A stretch of DNA of 64,000 nt from Triticum aestivum (GCF_018294505.1 NC_057811.1:403274790-403338789), one strand, 5' to 3'; shown: positions 32,092 through 45,341, numbered from the stretch's first letter. The notes: generated by a model not told the origin, from the letters alone. Numbers and translations: made by a program.

Positions 32092-35000
32092 CTATTTGTG
32101 GTGAATGCATGCGGGTTCCCATGACGAGGAACGGGTTCGGACCCGTTTACTATTATCGCCGGCCCTTACGGCGGGTCGGTGTCCGGGCCTGTATGGGCCG
32201 ATTTGGTCTTTGGCCGCTAGGGCCGCAGTGTGCTCTTCGGTTCGAAGTGAGCGTTCTGTGTTGCCATTGATAGTTATGGTGCCAGAAGGACCAGGCATCT
32301 TCAACTTTAGGTGCGCATAATGCGGAATGACATTGAATTTGGTGAATGTTGTTCGGCCGAGGAGGGCATGATAGCCGCTGCGAAAAGGTGTGATGTCGAA
32401 GATCAAGTCCTCGCTTTGGAAGTTATCCGGAGATCCGAACATACTTCAAGCATCATAGTGCCTGTGCAGCGGGCCTCCACTCCCGGAATGACCCCCTTGA
32501 AGGGGGTGTTACTGGGTTTGATCCTTGACAGATCGATCCCCATTTTCCTCACTGTATCTTCGTATATCAGATTGAGGCTGCTACCTCTGTCCATGAGGAC
32601 TCTAGTTAGGTGGAATCCATCAATGATGGGGTCGAGCACAAAGGCTGCGAACCCTCCATGGCGTATGCTGGTCGGATGGTCCCTGCGATCGAACGTGATC
32701 GGGCAAGCTGACCATGGATTGAACTTCGGCGCTACTAGCTCGACGGAATACACGTCGCATAGTGCTCGCTTTCTCTCCTTCTTCGGTATGTGGGTTGCAT
32801 AGATCATGTTTACCATCTTGACCTCGGAAGGGAAGGGTTTCTGGCCTCCACTATTTGGCCTGCAGGGCTCATCATCGTCCTTGCTTCGTGGGCTTTTGCC
32901 CGAGTTTTCGGTTGTGAGCTTGCCGCCTTGTTTGATCACCCAACAGTTTCAGTCGGAGTGGTTGGCGGGCTTCTCTGATGTGTCGTGGATCTGACAAGGC
33001 CTGTCCAGAATTGTGTCCAGTCTTGACGGGCCATCACTGTTGCCTTTAGGGGCTTTCTTTCGGGGTTCGTACCGCTGGTTTTGGAATTCAGCATTTACTG
33101 TCGTATCCTCGCCCTCGCCGTCATTGTAGCGACATTTATTCTTGCTGCGTCAGGGCTTTCCATTTTCAACCCAAACCTTGGAGGTGTCGGGTGTGTCGGG
33201 GTTGGTATTTTGCGAGCGAGCCAACTTTCTTCGCCCGTGCAAAAGTGGATCATGTGGGAAGTAAGGGCTGCCATTGTTCTTGGTTTGTCTTGGCCAAGCT
33301 GCCTTACGAGCCATCCGTCCTTGACACTATGCTTGAAGGCGGACAAGGCTTCGGCATCCGGACAATCGACAATCTGGTTTTTCTTGGTCAGGAATCAGTT
33401 CCAATATTGTCGGGCAGATTCTCCGGGCTGTTGTGTGATGCGATTTAGGTCATCAGCATCCCGAGGCCGGACATAGGTGCCCTGAAAGTTTGCTCGAAAG
33501 GAGTCCTCAAGCTCTTCCCAGCAGCCTATAGAGTCTTCGGGAAGGCTGTTCAACCAGTGTCGAGCTGGACCTTTAAGCTTTAGCGGCAAATATTTAATGG
33601 CATTGAGGTCATCTCCTCGCGCCATGTGGATGTGGAGGAGGAAATCATCTATCCATACGGCTAGATCTGTGGTTCCGTCGTATGATTCGATGTTCACAGG
33701 CTTGAAGCCTTCTGGGAATTGGTGTTGCATTACCCTCTCTGTGAAGCACAAGGGGTGTGCGGCGCCCCGAACTTGGACTACATTGTGTCGGAAGTCTTCG
33801 GCCTTCCGAATCTGCTGCTGCTCCCGGATTCTGTCATTTCGGTTTAGCCGATCATAGTATCCTTCCTGCTAAGCAGCTGGGTCTTCTCTGGGTCCGTAGA
33901 TGGACCTGGTACGGCCTCTAGGTCACGGCGGAGGTCGTACTCGTAAGTGGGCTGCACTTGATCCTTGTCGTAACGGTGAGGTGGGCGCCTGGGTGTTCGG
34001 CCTCGTCAGATTCTCTGTTCCGCCCTCTAGGGGGGCGGTCCAGCTATTCGGCGCTTGTGCATGTCGGACGTGTTGGATCTAAGGCCTCGTCGTCGAACTG
34101 CGGCAGTAGTCTTCGCTTGGGATAACTTTTGGTTGGTTGTTCGCGGCCATACCCTTCTTCGGCGTCTAGGACTTTGGTCCATCGATCATTGAGGGTGTCA
34201 TGTTCGGCCTTGATTTTGCGCTTTTGTTTCTTTAGGCTGCGGGCAGTGGCTAGGAGCCTCTGCTTGATCCATTCTTGCTCCAGCGGGTCTTCGGGGACGA
34301 TGAAATCATCCTCCCCGAGACTGGCCTCCTCTTCATAGAGTGGGAGGTAGTTTTTATCTTCGGAGTCATCAGGGTTTTCTGGATTGAATGGGTCCTCCTG
34401 CCCTTCGGGATCATCCTGATGATGTTCTTTAGCCGCGGCTCCAGCGAGGCCATCTATATTATTTGTGATGCCATTCTTCGCAGAGTCGACGTTGCTCGCA
34501 TGGCTTCGACGTGGCTACCAAGTGGGTGGTGGGTGGGACGCAAAATTCCCTATGGTACGCCTCGAAGGGTTGATGATTGAAGGCGGAGGGCAGGTCCTCT
34601 TGGATGGTCATTTTCTGGATTCGGTCTAGCGCCTCATTTACCATTGCGAGGGTTGCCGAATTCGAGGGCTCCGAGCTGAATTCCATTGTAACGGGGTGGG
34701 GGCAGTCAGTGCCCTGGCCGGTCCTTGATTTCCACTTGTCGTGCTAAGCTCGGGGTGCGGAGCCGGATCCTTGAAGGGGTCCAGACCGTCACTATAGGTC
34801 AAGGACGGGCTTTGGTCCTTGCTTGTGGCTTCCCCGTCGGGGTTCGAGATCGAGCTACTTTGGGCCGAGGCTGACCCCTGGCCGTTGGCTGCCGCTTTGT
34901 CGTAAGGGCTCAAGGCCAGGTGAGCGTCGTGAAGGAAAGGTTCGGCCGAGATTGACTCTTGGCTTCTGCCTCCTGATTCTGCCTCGATAGGTCCTCCGCA

Positions 35001-35371
35001 GTCATGATGTGTCCGGACGAAGGTGGAGCCTGGCCCCCGCTCAAAGCAGAGCTCTCCTGGCTCGAAGCTGTTGAGGCCGATCTACCGATCGGATCGGAAG
35101 GGGACTCCAGAGCGGGCATGGTGAGGGTGCGGGAGGGGGAAGTGAATTCGGTGAAAACCAGATCACCCCGCATGTCCGCAACGTATTCCAGACCACCGAA
35201 TTGAATTCGGTGTCCGGGAGCGAAGGTGTCGATCTGACCCAGACGACCAGTCGGGTCGGCGTGCAGCACGATGCTGCCAAACGCGAAGAGTTGCCCGGGG
35301 ACGAAGAAGTCCCCGGATCTGATGCCTTCTTCTATGATCAGGCAAGCCACCGATCCTTTGGGCGACCCCAC
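32092..35371 (-). pseudogene. gag and protease fragments of Tat element 1
   Basis: Pieces in order: gag N-terminus 35371-34910 (FVPGQLFAFGS..YVADMRGDL; no ATG at its start), middle gag 34913-34459, capsid-like gag 33751-33395 (FPEGFKPVNIESYDGTTD, LKLKGPARHWLNSLP), 33346-33095, and protease 32939-32092. The protease motif reads VLMDRGSSLNLIYED, where the usual D-G-G is D-R-G, likely a damaged active site. Each piece is separated by stops or shifts. It cannot produce a working polyprotein. Confidence 0.75.
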
Positions 35372-35397
35372 AGCGGAACTCTCAATGAAAGCACCAA

Positions 35398-35847
35398 TGT
35401 CGGTGTCAAAACCGGCAGACCTCAGGGTAGGGGGTCTCGAGCTGTGGATCTAGGATCGATGGGGAACAAAGGATGATGAACACAGTGTTTACCCAGGTTC
35501 GAGCCCTCTCGAAGAGGTAATGCCCTACGTCTTGCTTGATTATATTGGATGTATGGTATGGTTTTCAGAGTAGATCTACCTCGAGATCAGCATGAGCTAA
35601 ACTCTAAGGCGATGAGGTGATGAATATAGCTCTAGCCCTAAAGACTACAACCTTCGGTTTATATAGACACCGATAGGGTTAGGGTTACTGGAGATAGATT
35701 ACAATAAGGGATAAAAGATCCTGTCTATCTAAGACTTGGAGGGCACGCCACGGCTTCATAGATCTTCCGTTGTTATGCGGCTTCACTAGTCCGGCCCATA
35801 TTGAGTGGGCCGGCGCTCCGAGGACCCCTTAGTCCATAACCCCCGCA
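35398..35847 (-). repeat. LTR of Tat element 1
   Basis: Starts TGTCGGTGTCAAAACCGGC on the plus strand and matches the solo LTR at 62659-63129 over its length. The outer end is eroded (CCCCCGCA instead of CTCCCTCA). The primer-side flank (CTCAATGAAAGCACCAA) is the reverse of that beside the LTR of element 3. Confidence 0.8.
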
Positions 35848-36356
35848 GAGGCCATCGCAATAGTTAGAGAATGGCTGGGGGGGCTGCCAAAGGTTGGCGA
35901 GACTCAGGGGCGACCATGATCACTTGAGGAGACCTAACCATAGTTGCTACTAGGCACAAAACAACCCCTGAATCCAAAGGTATTGAATCCTGGGAATCCT
36001 TAAATTAAACATGCCGTAAGGGCGACGATTAGAGAATTCTGGGAAGCAAGATCTGGACGCTATGTAGTGCACTGCCTGTGGCCACTAGGACATTCAATAG
36101 AGTAGAAAGAATGCAAACAGTGGGTGGTATAAAATACAGGCCTGCATTGAATGGTAAAACATGTACGAACCGCGAGGTCCGGATGGATGCGGGTGGTTTG
36201 AGGGTCCGCTTTGAAGATGCCCTTAATCATACATAAAATAAGGTTATCCATGACCTAGATGTCTATGGATGTTGTACACTGCACATTGCGGTTTCTCTTG
36301 GTTCGGGTACAGACGAGATTGTAAAACATTGTACGACTAACTTCCCACCAAGCTTA
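35848..36356. other. Intergenic DNA, no gene seen
   Basis: Mixed-composition DNA between the LTR of Tat element 1 and the Harbinger-like terminus. Short open frames only; no repeat structure recognised. The last three bases, TTA (36354-36356), look like a Harbinger target duplication. Confidence 0.4.
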
Positions 36357-37056
36357 GGGCATCTCCAACGCCAACCCTCAACACTCGCAACCATCCGGAC
36401 CACGTGGTCCGGACGTGTTTTGCCATCCAACAGGGACCTGTATCGGTCCACAGGCCGATCCGAACGTGATTTTTTTTCGCAAACCGGAGACAAACTAAGG
36501 GGGGCTTTCGGCCGTCCGGATTGTTGTCACGCCTGCGTTTGACTAACCTGGCCCACCAAAAATCGCTTTCCCCACAATCCAGCGCTTTCCATCCAATGCA
36601 CGTGTCACTTCATGCGTCGCATTCATGCTGACCCAAAGCATGCAGTGGCCTACATTGATACCGAGCGACGTCACTGGATGGGATGGCGGCGTTGACCTAC
36701 GCGACCTCTCGGGAGCCATCACTTTAATGTGGAGGCAGCCTCCTGACGAACCAACTTGATCTGGCCGTTGCGCCGCATTGAAGCGGCTGACTAGTCCTTT
36801 GCATAGCCTCGCTGCGGCAATTTAAGTCGTGCGCCCGTGATGCACATCCGCACTTCATCCTCTCTGTGTCCCTTCAACTTCAGTGGCGATGCCGAAGTCA
36901 TGGTTCTCCGCGCCGGCTAGCGGAGGCGGTGGCAGTGGTAGTTCATCATTAGGCAGATCTTGGCGCCGCTGCCCTCGCTCATTGGGCCCCTGGGCATCCA
37001 TGGCGGTCGGCTCCTCAGGCCAGACGCCACAAAAATAGCCGCAGCAGCGGCCCCGC
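36357..37056 (+). mobile_element. 5' part of a Harbinger-like DNA transposon
   Basis: It begins GGGCATCTCCAACGCC right after TTA, matching the terminus and TTA target preference of a common grass PIF/Harbinger-type group. It carries upstream sequence and the start of a GC-rich ORF (ATG 36889). The element is cut at 37056 by Tat element 2, resumes at 46135, and is cut again at 46663. Its 3' terminus is not in the window, so only one inverted repeat is seen and the class call is provisional. Confidence 0.5.
36889..37056 (+). pseudogene. First part of a GC-rich ORF, split by Tat element 2
   Basis: ATG 36889 opens a Gly/Ser-rich N-terminus (MPKSWFSAPASGGGGSGSSS). After 49 codons there is an in-frame TAG at 37036-37038. 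The same frame runs up to the target duplication CCCGC (37052-37056) and continues without a shift at 46135, showing that one ORF was interrupted. Similar KEEP-repeat proteins are common on grass transposon-like elements; function not known. Confidence 0.55.
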
Positions 37057-37517
37057 TGAGGGAGTCCTGGACTAAGGGGTCCTCGGGCGTCCGGCCTGTT
37101 ACTCATTGGGCCGGACTGATGGGCTGTGAAGACACGAAGACCGAAGACTATACCCTTGTCCGGATTGGACTCTCCTTGGGGTGGATGGCAAGCTAGGTGA
37201 CCGACTATGAAGATTCCCTCTTATGTAACCGACCTCATATAACCCTAGATCTCTCCGGTGTCTATATAAACCGGAGAGCATAGTCTGGATAGGATAGATT
37301 CATTACCATATACTCATAGGCTAGACTTCTAGGGTTTAGCCATTACGATCTTGTGGTAGATCAACTCTTGTAACACTCATATTCATCAAGATCAATCAAG
37401 CAGGAAGTAGGGTATTACCTCCATAGAGAGGGCTCGAACCTGGGTAAACATCGTATCCCCGGTCTCCTATTACCATCGATCCTAGACGCATAGTTCGGGA
37501 CCCCCTACCCGAGATCC
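37057..37517 (+). repeat. 5' LTR of Tat element 2, truncated at its 3' end
   Basis: Starts TGAGGGAGTCCTGG. It matches the other LTR up to GAGATCC at 37517, where the final 19 bp or so, including the CA end, are replaced by internal sequence. The primer-binding site and gag are lost with them. Confidence 0.88.
37263..37270 (+). promoter_or_regulatory. TATA box in the LTR of Tat element 2
   Basis: TATATAAA lies mid-LTR in the context GTGTCTATATAAACCGG. It is conserved at 45856-45863 and 46869-46876, and as its reverse complement in the solo LTR, so it is the likely core promoter of the family. Confidence 0.65.
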
Positions 37518-40500
37518 ATCGTAAACCTATTATGTCGCACGGCACCATTCTCGAGGGATGGCTCAATGGCCCATGCAAAATACACACGACGCCGGATACC
37601 ATGGCAACCCACAGCCTTAGAGCATGTTGGATATTTCAGTAGGTAGCCAAGAGCGGCGAGGACATCCTCACCAAGGACACCCCAGAACAATACCCTCCAG
37701 CAAACGAGGACAATAGAGTACTGGCAGTCTTCGAGACATTCGCTTCAAACAACAAGCGTAAAAGGTCACTGGTGCAATCTCGCCGAAGTTTACTAGGTCA
37801 CTGCAATTAACCCCTGGAACGACACGGCCATAACCTTCAATGCCAGTGACGAACCTAAATACAGAACAGTCCGAGCGCCAACTGCCCTAGTCCTCAGTCC
37901 CATCGTGGACGGCTTTCGACTTACAAAAGTCCTCATGGACGGCGGCAGCGGACTAAACCTCATTTACGAGGACACGCTCCACAAGATGGAAATAGACAGG
38001 AGCCGCATCGAGAAAAGCAGCACAACCTTTCAAGGTATCATTCCCAGCCGGGAAGCTCAGTGTCCGGGAAAAATTACACTCGATGTGGTGTTCGGCATGC
38101 CGGAGAATTATCGGTCCGAAGAAATAACTTTCCAGGTGGCCCCTTTCAACAGTGGGTACCACGCCCTGTTAGGGCGAGAGGCCTTCATGCGCTTTCAAGC
38201 CATACCTCATTATGGGTATATGAAGCTGGAAATGCCCGGGCCTAATGGAATAATCACCCTCGTCAGCGATCCGGACATAGCCCTCCGCGCCGAGAATAAA
38301 ACCGCATCCTTGGCCATCGAGGCATTGTCTGAGGCCCTTGCGGCCGAAGAACTAAGTGCACTACGCTCCACCGTGGATAAGGACGATGTGATCCTGGACA
38401 AACGACCCAAATCCACTTCCTTCAAGCCAGCAGAAGAAATAGTCAAATTTCAGGTCCATCCAACAGACCCGAAGAAGACAGCGTCCATCGGAGCACAACT
38501 CAGCCCCGCAGTCGACGCCGCACTACGAGACTTCCTGCGCGAAAACTGGGATATATTCGCCTGGCATCCTTCCGATATGCTAGGAATCCCACGCGAGTTG
38601 GCCGAACATAGCCTGAACATACTAAAGGGATATAAGTCGGTCAAGCAAACTCTGCGGCGCTTTTCCGAACCCAAACGACAAGCTATGGGGGAGGAGCTAG
38701 CCAAACTCATCGAGGCCAGATTCATCACAGACATTAAACATCTAGACTGGCTGGCAAACTTGGTAATGGTACCAAAGAAGGATAAATCCTAGCGCCTATG
38801 CGTCGATTTCAAAGACCTTAACAAGGCCTGCCCTAAGGATCCCTTCCCTCTTCCCCGCATTGATCAAATCATTGACGCTACCGCAGGTCACGACTCGCTA
38901 TGCTTCCTTGATGCATATTCCGAATACCATCAAATCAAAATGAAGAAGTCCGATCAAGCCGCAACAGCATTCATTACACCATACGGGCCGTTTTTCTTCA
39001 ACACCATGCCTTTCGGGCTCAAGAATGCCGGCGCCACCTACCAGCGCATGATCCAAACATGCCTCGAGAAACAGATCGGCAAAACAGTGGAGGCCTACGT
39101 GGACGATGTCGTCATCAAAACAAGACACATCAAAACACTAATACACTACTTGCATCTCACATTCGACAACCTCCGCACATACGACATCAAGCTTAACCCG
39201 GAAAAGTGCGTCTTTGGCGTCCCCGCCGGCAAACTATTGGGCTTCATCATCTCCAATAAAGGAATTGAAGCAAATCCAGCCAAAATCCGAGCTCTGTCAC
39301 AACTAGCCATGCCAACCGAACTCAAAACAGGTCCAAAAACTCGCTGGGTGCGTAGCAGCTTTAAGCCGCTTCATCTCCAGATTGGGAGAAAAGGCGCTGC
39401 CGCTTTATTGCCTTCTACGGCGCACCGACAACTTCGAGTGGACGGACGCGGCGGCGGCCGGACTGGAAGAAATAAAAGCCCTCCTGGCGAGCAACCCAAT
39501 CCTGGCCGCGCCAAACGCCGGCGAACCAATGCTCTTATACATATCAGCAACACACCAGGTGGTGAGCGCCGTCCTTGTCGTCGAACGAGAACAAGAAGGA
39601 CACAAATTCCCGCTCCAGAAGCCGGTATACTACGTATCCACCGTCCTCACACCATGCAAATCCCGGTACCCTCATTATCAAAAAATAGCATATGCAGTCT
39701 TCATGGCATCCCGCAAATTGCGACACTACTTTCAGGAGTGCTCTATCAAGGTGGCCTCCGAAGTGCCCCTCAATGATATAATTAACAACCGGGATGCAAC
39801 GGGCCGGATTGCCAAATGGGCCATTGAGCTCCTGCCATTCGACATCACGTACAAACCACGCAGAGCCATCAAATCCCAGGTACTGGCCGACTTCGTCGCC
39901 GAATGGACAGAAGCCGAACTCCCTAAAGAGTACGGCGTGTATTCCAACTGGGTGATGCATTTTGACGGCTCTAAGATGTTGGCAGGGCTAGGGGCGAGCG
40001 TCGTATTAACGTCCCCCACAGGAGACATCGTCCAGTACGTACTCCAAATATTATACACAGACTCCAGCAACACAGCCGAATACGAGGCCTTGCTACATGG
40101 CCTCCGGATGGCCGTATCAATGGGCATACAATGCCTGGAGGTGCGCGAGGACTCAAACCTCGCGATATCCCAAATCAATGGACACTTTGATGCCAAAGAT
40201 CCAAAGATGGCAGCTTATCGCAATGCCGTTTTGAAGATGTCGGCTCGGTTCGAGGGACTCGAATTTCATCACATCACCCGCGAAAGTAACCAGGCGGCAG
40301 ACGTCCTTGCTTGCATAGGCGTTAAGCGCGACCCCGTCCCACCTAACATCTTCCTCGAAAGGCTCTTTAAGCCATCCGTGGTATGGCAAGGGGGGATAGT
40401 CCCGTTCCGAACACAAACACAGATAATGAACACGCCGATATCATCGGAGGCTCAACCACCGAAGTAATACCATCGGCCCACCTCATCATGGCAGTAATTG

Positions 40501-41736
40501 CCCCGTGGACCAAACCGTTCTTCGCCTACTTTAATAGGAAGGAACTCCCAGAAGATCAGAACGAGGCTCGCCGCATAGTCCGGCGTTCGAAGGCCTACAA
40601 AGTTCACGAAGGAGAGCTCAACAAGAAAAGCACTACCGGAGTCCTTCAAAGGTGTATCTCCGAGGAGGAGGGGCGGCAACTCTTGGCAAAAATTCACGCC
40701 GGTCTCGGCGGACACCACGCCGCAGCCCGGGCACTTGTCAGCAAGGTCTTCCGTACATGATTTTACTGGCCACGGCCCGGGCAGATACACAGGACCTCGT
40801 CCAACGCTGTGTCGGATGCCAACTCTTCGCCAACCAAAGCCATATGCCCCCAACCACTCTACAAACAATCCCCATTACATGGCCCTTTGCGGTCTGGGGC
40901 TTGGACATGGTCGGACCCCTTAAAGGGGGAAGCCATAAGAAAAAATATCTGTTGGTCATGGTGGACAAATTCACCAAGTGGATCGAGGCTAGACCAGTTA
41001 AAACGGCCGAGTCCGGACCTGTGATTGCATTTATATCCGATGTGGTACACCGTTACGGTGTACCACACAGCATCATCACCGATAACGGTTCGAATTTCAC
41101 AACCGAGGAGGTGAAAACCTGGTGCGCTAATCTGGGCATTAAGCTCGATTACGCCTCTGTCTACCCCCGCAAACAAACGGTCAAGTCGAGCGAGCTGATG
41201 GTCTTATTATGAGCGGCATCAAACCCAGACTAGTGCGTTCTTTGAAAGATTCAGACAAGCACTGGGTCGAGGAGCTCGACTTCGTACTCTGGGGGCTGTG
41301 GACCACGCTCAACCGTACTACCGGATACACACCTTTCTTCATGGTGTACGGTGCAGAGGCTGTATTGCCCTGTGATATTATACACGACTCACCTCGAGTG
41401 CGTATGTACGAGGAGAAAGAGGCCGAGTTGGATCAGCAGGACAGCCTAGAAGCCCTGGAGGAGGAGGGCGACGTCGCCAAAGCCCGTTCAGCATTTTATC
41501 AACAGCAGGCTCGAAGATATCAAAGCAGAGAAGTACGGGCCAAGACTTACAACGTTGGCGAACTCGTTCTACGCTTGCCGGAGAAGAAAAAGGACAAACT
41601 CAAGCCCAAATGGGAGGGTCCCTTCATAATTGACGAAGTTCTTACCGGAGGAGCGTACCGTCTTCGTGACGCATCAGACAATCGCCTAGAGCTGAACCCC
41701 TGGAACGCGGCCAGACTCCGAAGGTTCTATGCCTAG
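37518..41736 (+). pseudogene. pol of Tat element 2, decayed, gag missing
   Basis: Protease comes first (VLMDGGSGLNLIYEDTL near 37935), then RT, interrupted by TAG at 38790-38792. RT resumes in frame (CVDFKDLNKACPKDPFPLP, EAYVDDVV) to a frameshift near 39330. The next frame (39382-40467) holds the first RNase H and a second, archaeal-type RNase H (MHFDGSKM, TAEYEALLHG, ESNQAADVLA) typical of the Tat clade. Another shift near 40400 and TGA at 40758-40760 precede integrase (zinc finger GGHHAAARAL..RCVGCQLF, core LDMVGPLKGG and ITDNGSNF). A further shift near 41175 falls at the catalytic Glu motif. The C-terminal domain ends at 41736. At least two stops and several shifts make it dead. Confidence 0.88.
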
Positions 41737-42557
41737 CGCCGAACCCTTTGTTAGTCTCCTTCTCCCCCACAATTTCCATAACTCTTTCCCCCTTTCTTTT
41801 TTTCACAATTTTTTCGCTTTAAAGCTCTCATTCGACTCGACCGAGTACCGCTGACATACACATTCTTACAAACGTATTCCCGTTATACCTGGGGGCTTCT
41901 TTTAACATAAGCTTGTTAACATTACCTGCAGAGCATTAAGCTCATCACACATACGCGTCTCTCCCGTATGTCTTTTCTTCACCATTATATGCATTGATAT
42001 GACTTAAGTTTTGGCCAAGCTGGGTTGCCTGGCTCCTATGCTTACCCCTACGTTCCCGATTGTTCGGCTAGGTGGTAAAGGGATCACCTCTGCGATTGTT
42101 ACTGCCGGGTCATCCGGATGTGTACCTCGGACTGGGTGAAGCCGAAAGCTAGCGTTCTTAAGGGAATATTTGGTCGGCAGATGAAAACTATTTTTTGCAC
42201 TCACTCTATTGCGAACCCCCAGAAGTCATACACACTGTGATTTTCACATCACAAATTCAGACATGCCTACTAATGCATGCACACCCAGGGAAAGGAACCC
42301 TTAACGGAACTATTCTCCCTGGAAGATGTTTCTTACAACCTCAATGTAATATAACATAACTAGCCGGATATAACTTGTCTGTCCAAGCAACTATGACCCC
42401 TACGGTTAGCTTTCCACGCATACCCCGGCCTATTCGGCCGTGACGGTATTCGGAAACACTCCGCACCTTTCGGTCCGGAGGTCGAAGGGAAAAGGTCTGC
42501 CATGACAAATGATATAGAATTCGGCTAGAAATTCCACATGGTGAGGAAAGTACATGG
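41737..42557. other. Non-coding spacer after pol of Tat element 2
   Basis: T- and C-rich sequence with no conserved ORF, lying between the end of pol and the 3' end of the antisense ORF. Confidence 0.45.
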
Positions 42558-45341
42558 TCACTTGGACTCAAACACTTCTGCCTCTATACCATCTAACAGG
42601 CAGTCTAATTTACAATCCTGTTGGGAATATCTGGCGGCCACCTCTACTTGGTCATATACTAAACTAACAGGAATTTCTTCCCCATCTGGCCCTACCGGTC
42701 CGACCCGCGCCATGTGATTAGGATCAAGCTTGGTATACCGAGTCATCACCATGGCCCAAGGCTCTCGCGCACCCTCTCGACAGGCCGATATCTTCCATAG
42801 CCGGATACGCCGCCGCGCTCCTTTGAACCGCTCTACAAGCTCCTCCGTACTTCCTGGAGGGGAGGCGGATGGCCATAGAGCCTTGGCAACACTCCGCATC
42901 GCTAGCCGCGCCTGTTCATGTACTTACGACGGCTTTTGCAACAGATCATTCGATGATCGGACACCTACTCTTCAGGACGGCCCGTTAATATACCTACAAT
43001 CATAGCTATATCAGTTTTTTCCATCGCCCAACTACTCTCAAGATAGTTCAGAAACATACTGAATATGCCGCCCCGAAGCTGCTTGTTTTCCTTCACGGAA
43101 TCGGCTAGCTGGGCCCGCACATCTTTCAGCTCTTCGCCTAGCTGGGTCTTGCAATCCTGGAGCTGGTTTTTCTCAATAATGGCCTGCTTCAGCACACGAT
43201 CGCCTGTAGCTTGTAGCCTTCTGGCTTCCTGCTCATTCGCTTGCGCGACTTCCAACGCCTCTTTGAGTCCCCCTGACCATTATGTCACGGTATAAGCAAG
43301 AATGTTAGTATTCGGGGCATATAAGTATATTTTCTTGTTGAAAGGCAATATTACCAGGTGACGCCTTCTTGGACTTTTCCAGTTCGGCGGTAGCAGCATT
43401 TAGCTGCGTCCGACATTGTTCCAGCTCTTGGGATAGCAGGTTGTTCTTCTCTGTAAGAACATGGCAGTACAACGATCCTTAAGTCAGTTGTACCAATTGC
43501 TTTCAGTCCCAGGGGCTACTGGCATACGGTTATCTTATTCGAGCAAAGAAAACTTACCCGCACATCTGTTAAATACTACTTCGTGGCTCTACTAAGCCCA
43601 TTTCGAGCAGTTCAGATATACGCATCGGCCGAGCTGAAGGCATTGAATGCCTCTTCCGAAAACTCAGGGTCTCGTAAAACAGCCCTGCAGTGCCGATGAT
43701 TCATGGCGATCTCCACTTCCGAGTTGGTAACGGACATATTCTCCGAACCCTCAGCCAAAGGACAGTCCGGCACTGTTGCTATGTTGGCTCCCGCCGTTCT
43801 AACAGGGTCTAAATCCCGGGCGCGGGGAGTAGGGTTAGCCGGACCCTCGGATTTAGTCCGGTGGACCTTTTTCCTGGTGTCAAACAAAGCGTACAAGTTA
43901 CAATTGGATGTGACTGTCGAAGTATACCTTTAAATCCGTACCTCTTTGACGAGGGACCGGTCGTGATTTCACCGACTTTCCGTTTAGAAGCCTTGCTCGG
44001 TGTCGGGGCCGCCCCTGGAGTAGTCTGACACGCCGAACGTCTCCCCTATGGAGCACGAGACAGTGCGATGGGTGAGGCAGTGCAAGGAAGCTCTTTCGAG
44101 AGAGATTTTTTCTCAACGACTTGCGTGGGAAGCAGGAAGAAGACCAGGGTAATCAGCGATAATGGCCACCTCCGTGCCATCGTAGCTCGCCTGATAAAAC
44201 ACCCCTTCCGCGAGTACCACGAATATATCCGGATCTTCTTCATACCCGGGATCCAGCTCCCGGTTGTGGTCCTCAGGCTGTGGGCGGGGCTATAAAACCC
44301 CTCGGTGATTCTTCGCCAATGCTGTTATAAGCGGATTAGGAATTTGTCAAAAGTAACCCGGGAAGCGAAATGAGTAAAGTAGAAGGATTGGGGCTTACCC
44401 AACTGGGAGGATTATACATAGAATATCCATCTCTGCGATTGATTCGAAGAAATTCCTCTTCCTCCCCTTTGAACAGCTCGGCCAGTATTTTAGCCAGAGC
44501 GGCGGGTGTGCCCGGACCTTTTCGACCACAGCGGGAGGCGTCGTCCTCCCTGTTGTAGTGCCACATTGGGAGCCCTCTGTATTGAAGCGGCTGAACCCCT
44601 CACGTTATGGAGGTCGCCATTACCTCAACCATTGTTAATCTGGACTGGGTGAGCGTCTTTATCTCGCCCAAGAGTTGACGAACCTCCGCACTATCATCCT
44701 CCTCAAGGCTCCTGGGGCGCCAACTATGGCGTTTCTTTAGCGGAACGCTTGCAAATTCAGGGAGACCCTTTCGAGGTGGGTCGGGAAGCGCTACGTCCTC
44801 GATGCAGAACCACTCGGAAAGCCATTCTTTAGGTGCCTTCCTTGGTGTTCCGGACGGATATCCGGTATCGGCGATGCGCCACACTTCGGCTCCGCCAACT
44901 TCAAATATTGACCCCTCATGGTTACGCGGGACAAGACAAAACAATTTTCTCCACAGTTTGAAATGGGCTTCAACACCCAGAAATAGCTTGCATAAAGCAA
45001 CATAACCTGCGATGTGCAGGATAGAGGCGGGTGTGAAGTTATGTAGCTGAAGGCCATAATACTCCAGAAGCCCTCAGAGGAACGGGTGGACTGGAAATCC
45101 GACGCCTATTATCAGATAGGGGACGAAGCACACTCGCTCCCCCCCCCGACAGATTGGGGGAATCTTCCGCCTGAGTCACACCATTGTAGGAAGCTAGCCC
45201 TGCTCGAACAGGGACCAGATCCGCGGGAGGAAGAAATCCCTGCGTCTGTAACTTTGCTAACTGACTGTGAGGCGCGGAGCACTTCTCCCACTCGCTTTTC
45301 TTTGGGCTGGAACGAGAGGAGGAGCTGGGAATGCTATCCAT
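42558..45341 (-). pseudogene. Antisense ORF of Tat element 2, gypsy-type transposon domain, with likely introns
   Basis: Opposite to pol, open segments run on the minus strand: 45341-45039, about 45055-44600, 44566-44336, 43896-43612, 43255-42965 and 42899-42558. The 44944-44600 piece (FCLVPRNHEGSIFEVGGAE, then WLSEWFCIEDVALPDP) resembles the Pfam 'putative gypsy type transposon' family that Tat-type plant elements encode in antisense 3' of pol. Segment 43255-42965 is Gln/Glu/Leu-rich and probably coiled coil. Strong splice donors on the minus strand (GGTAAGCCC at about 44398, GGTAAGTT at about 43557) suggest a spliced transcript. Stops near 45110 break the N-terminal part. Function unknown; a regulatory role has been suggested for such genes only by inference. 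Confidence 0.6.

Larger units (their letters stand above)
31290..35847 (-). mobile_element. Truncated Tat/Retand-like LTR retrotransposon (element 1)
   Basis: Read on the minus strand: 5' LTR 35398-35847, then gag and protease fragments down to about 32092, then unrecognised sequence to the CACTA boundary. RT, RNase H, integrase and the 3' LTR are absent. Protein fragments closely resemble those of element 3 at 47182-63874. It has many stops and shifts. The left limit is approximate and the sequence at 31290-32090 could belong to something else. Confidence 0.75.
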
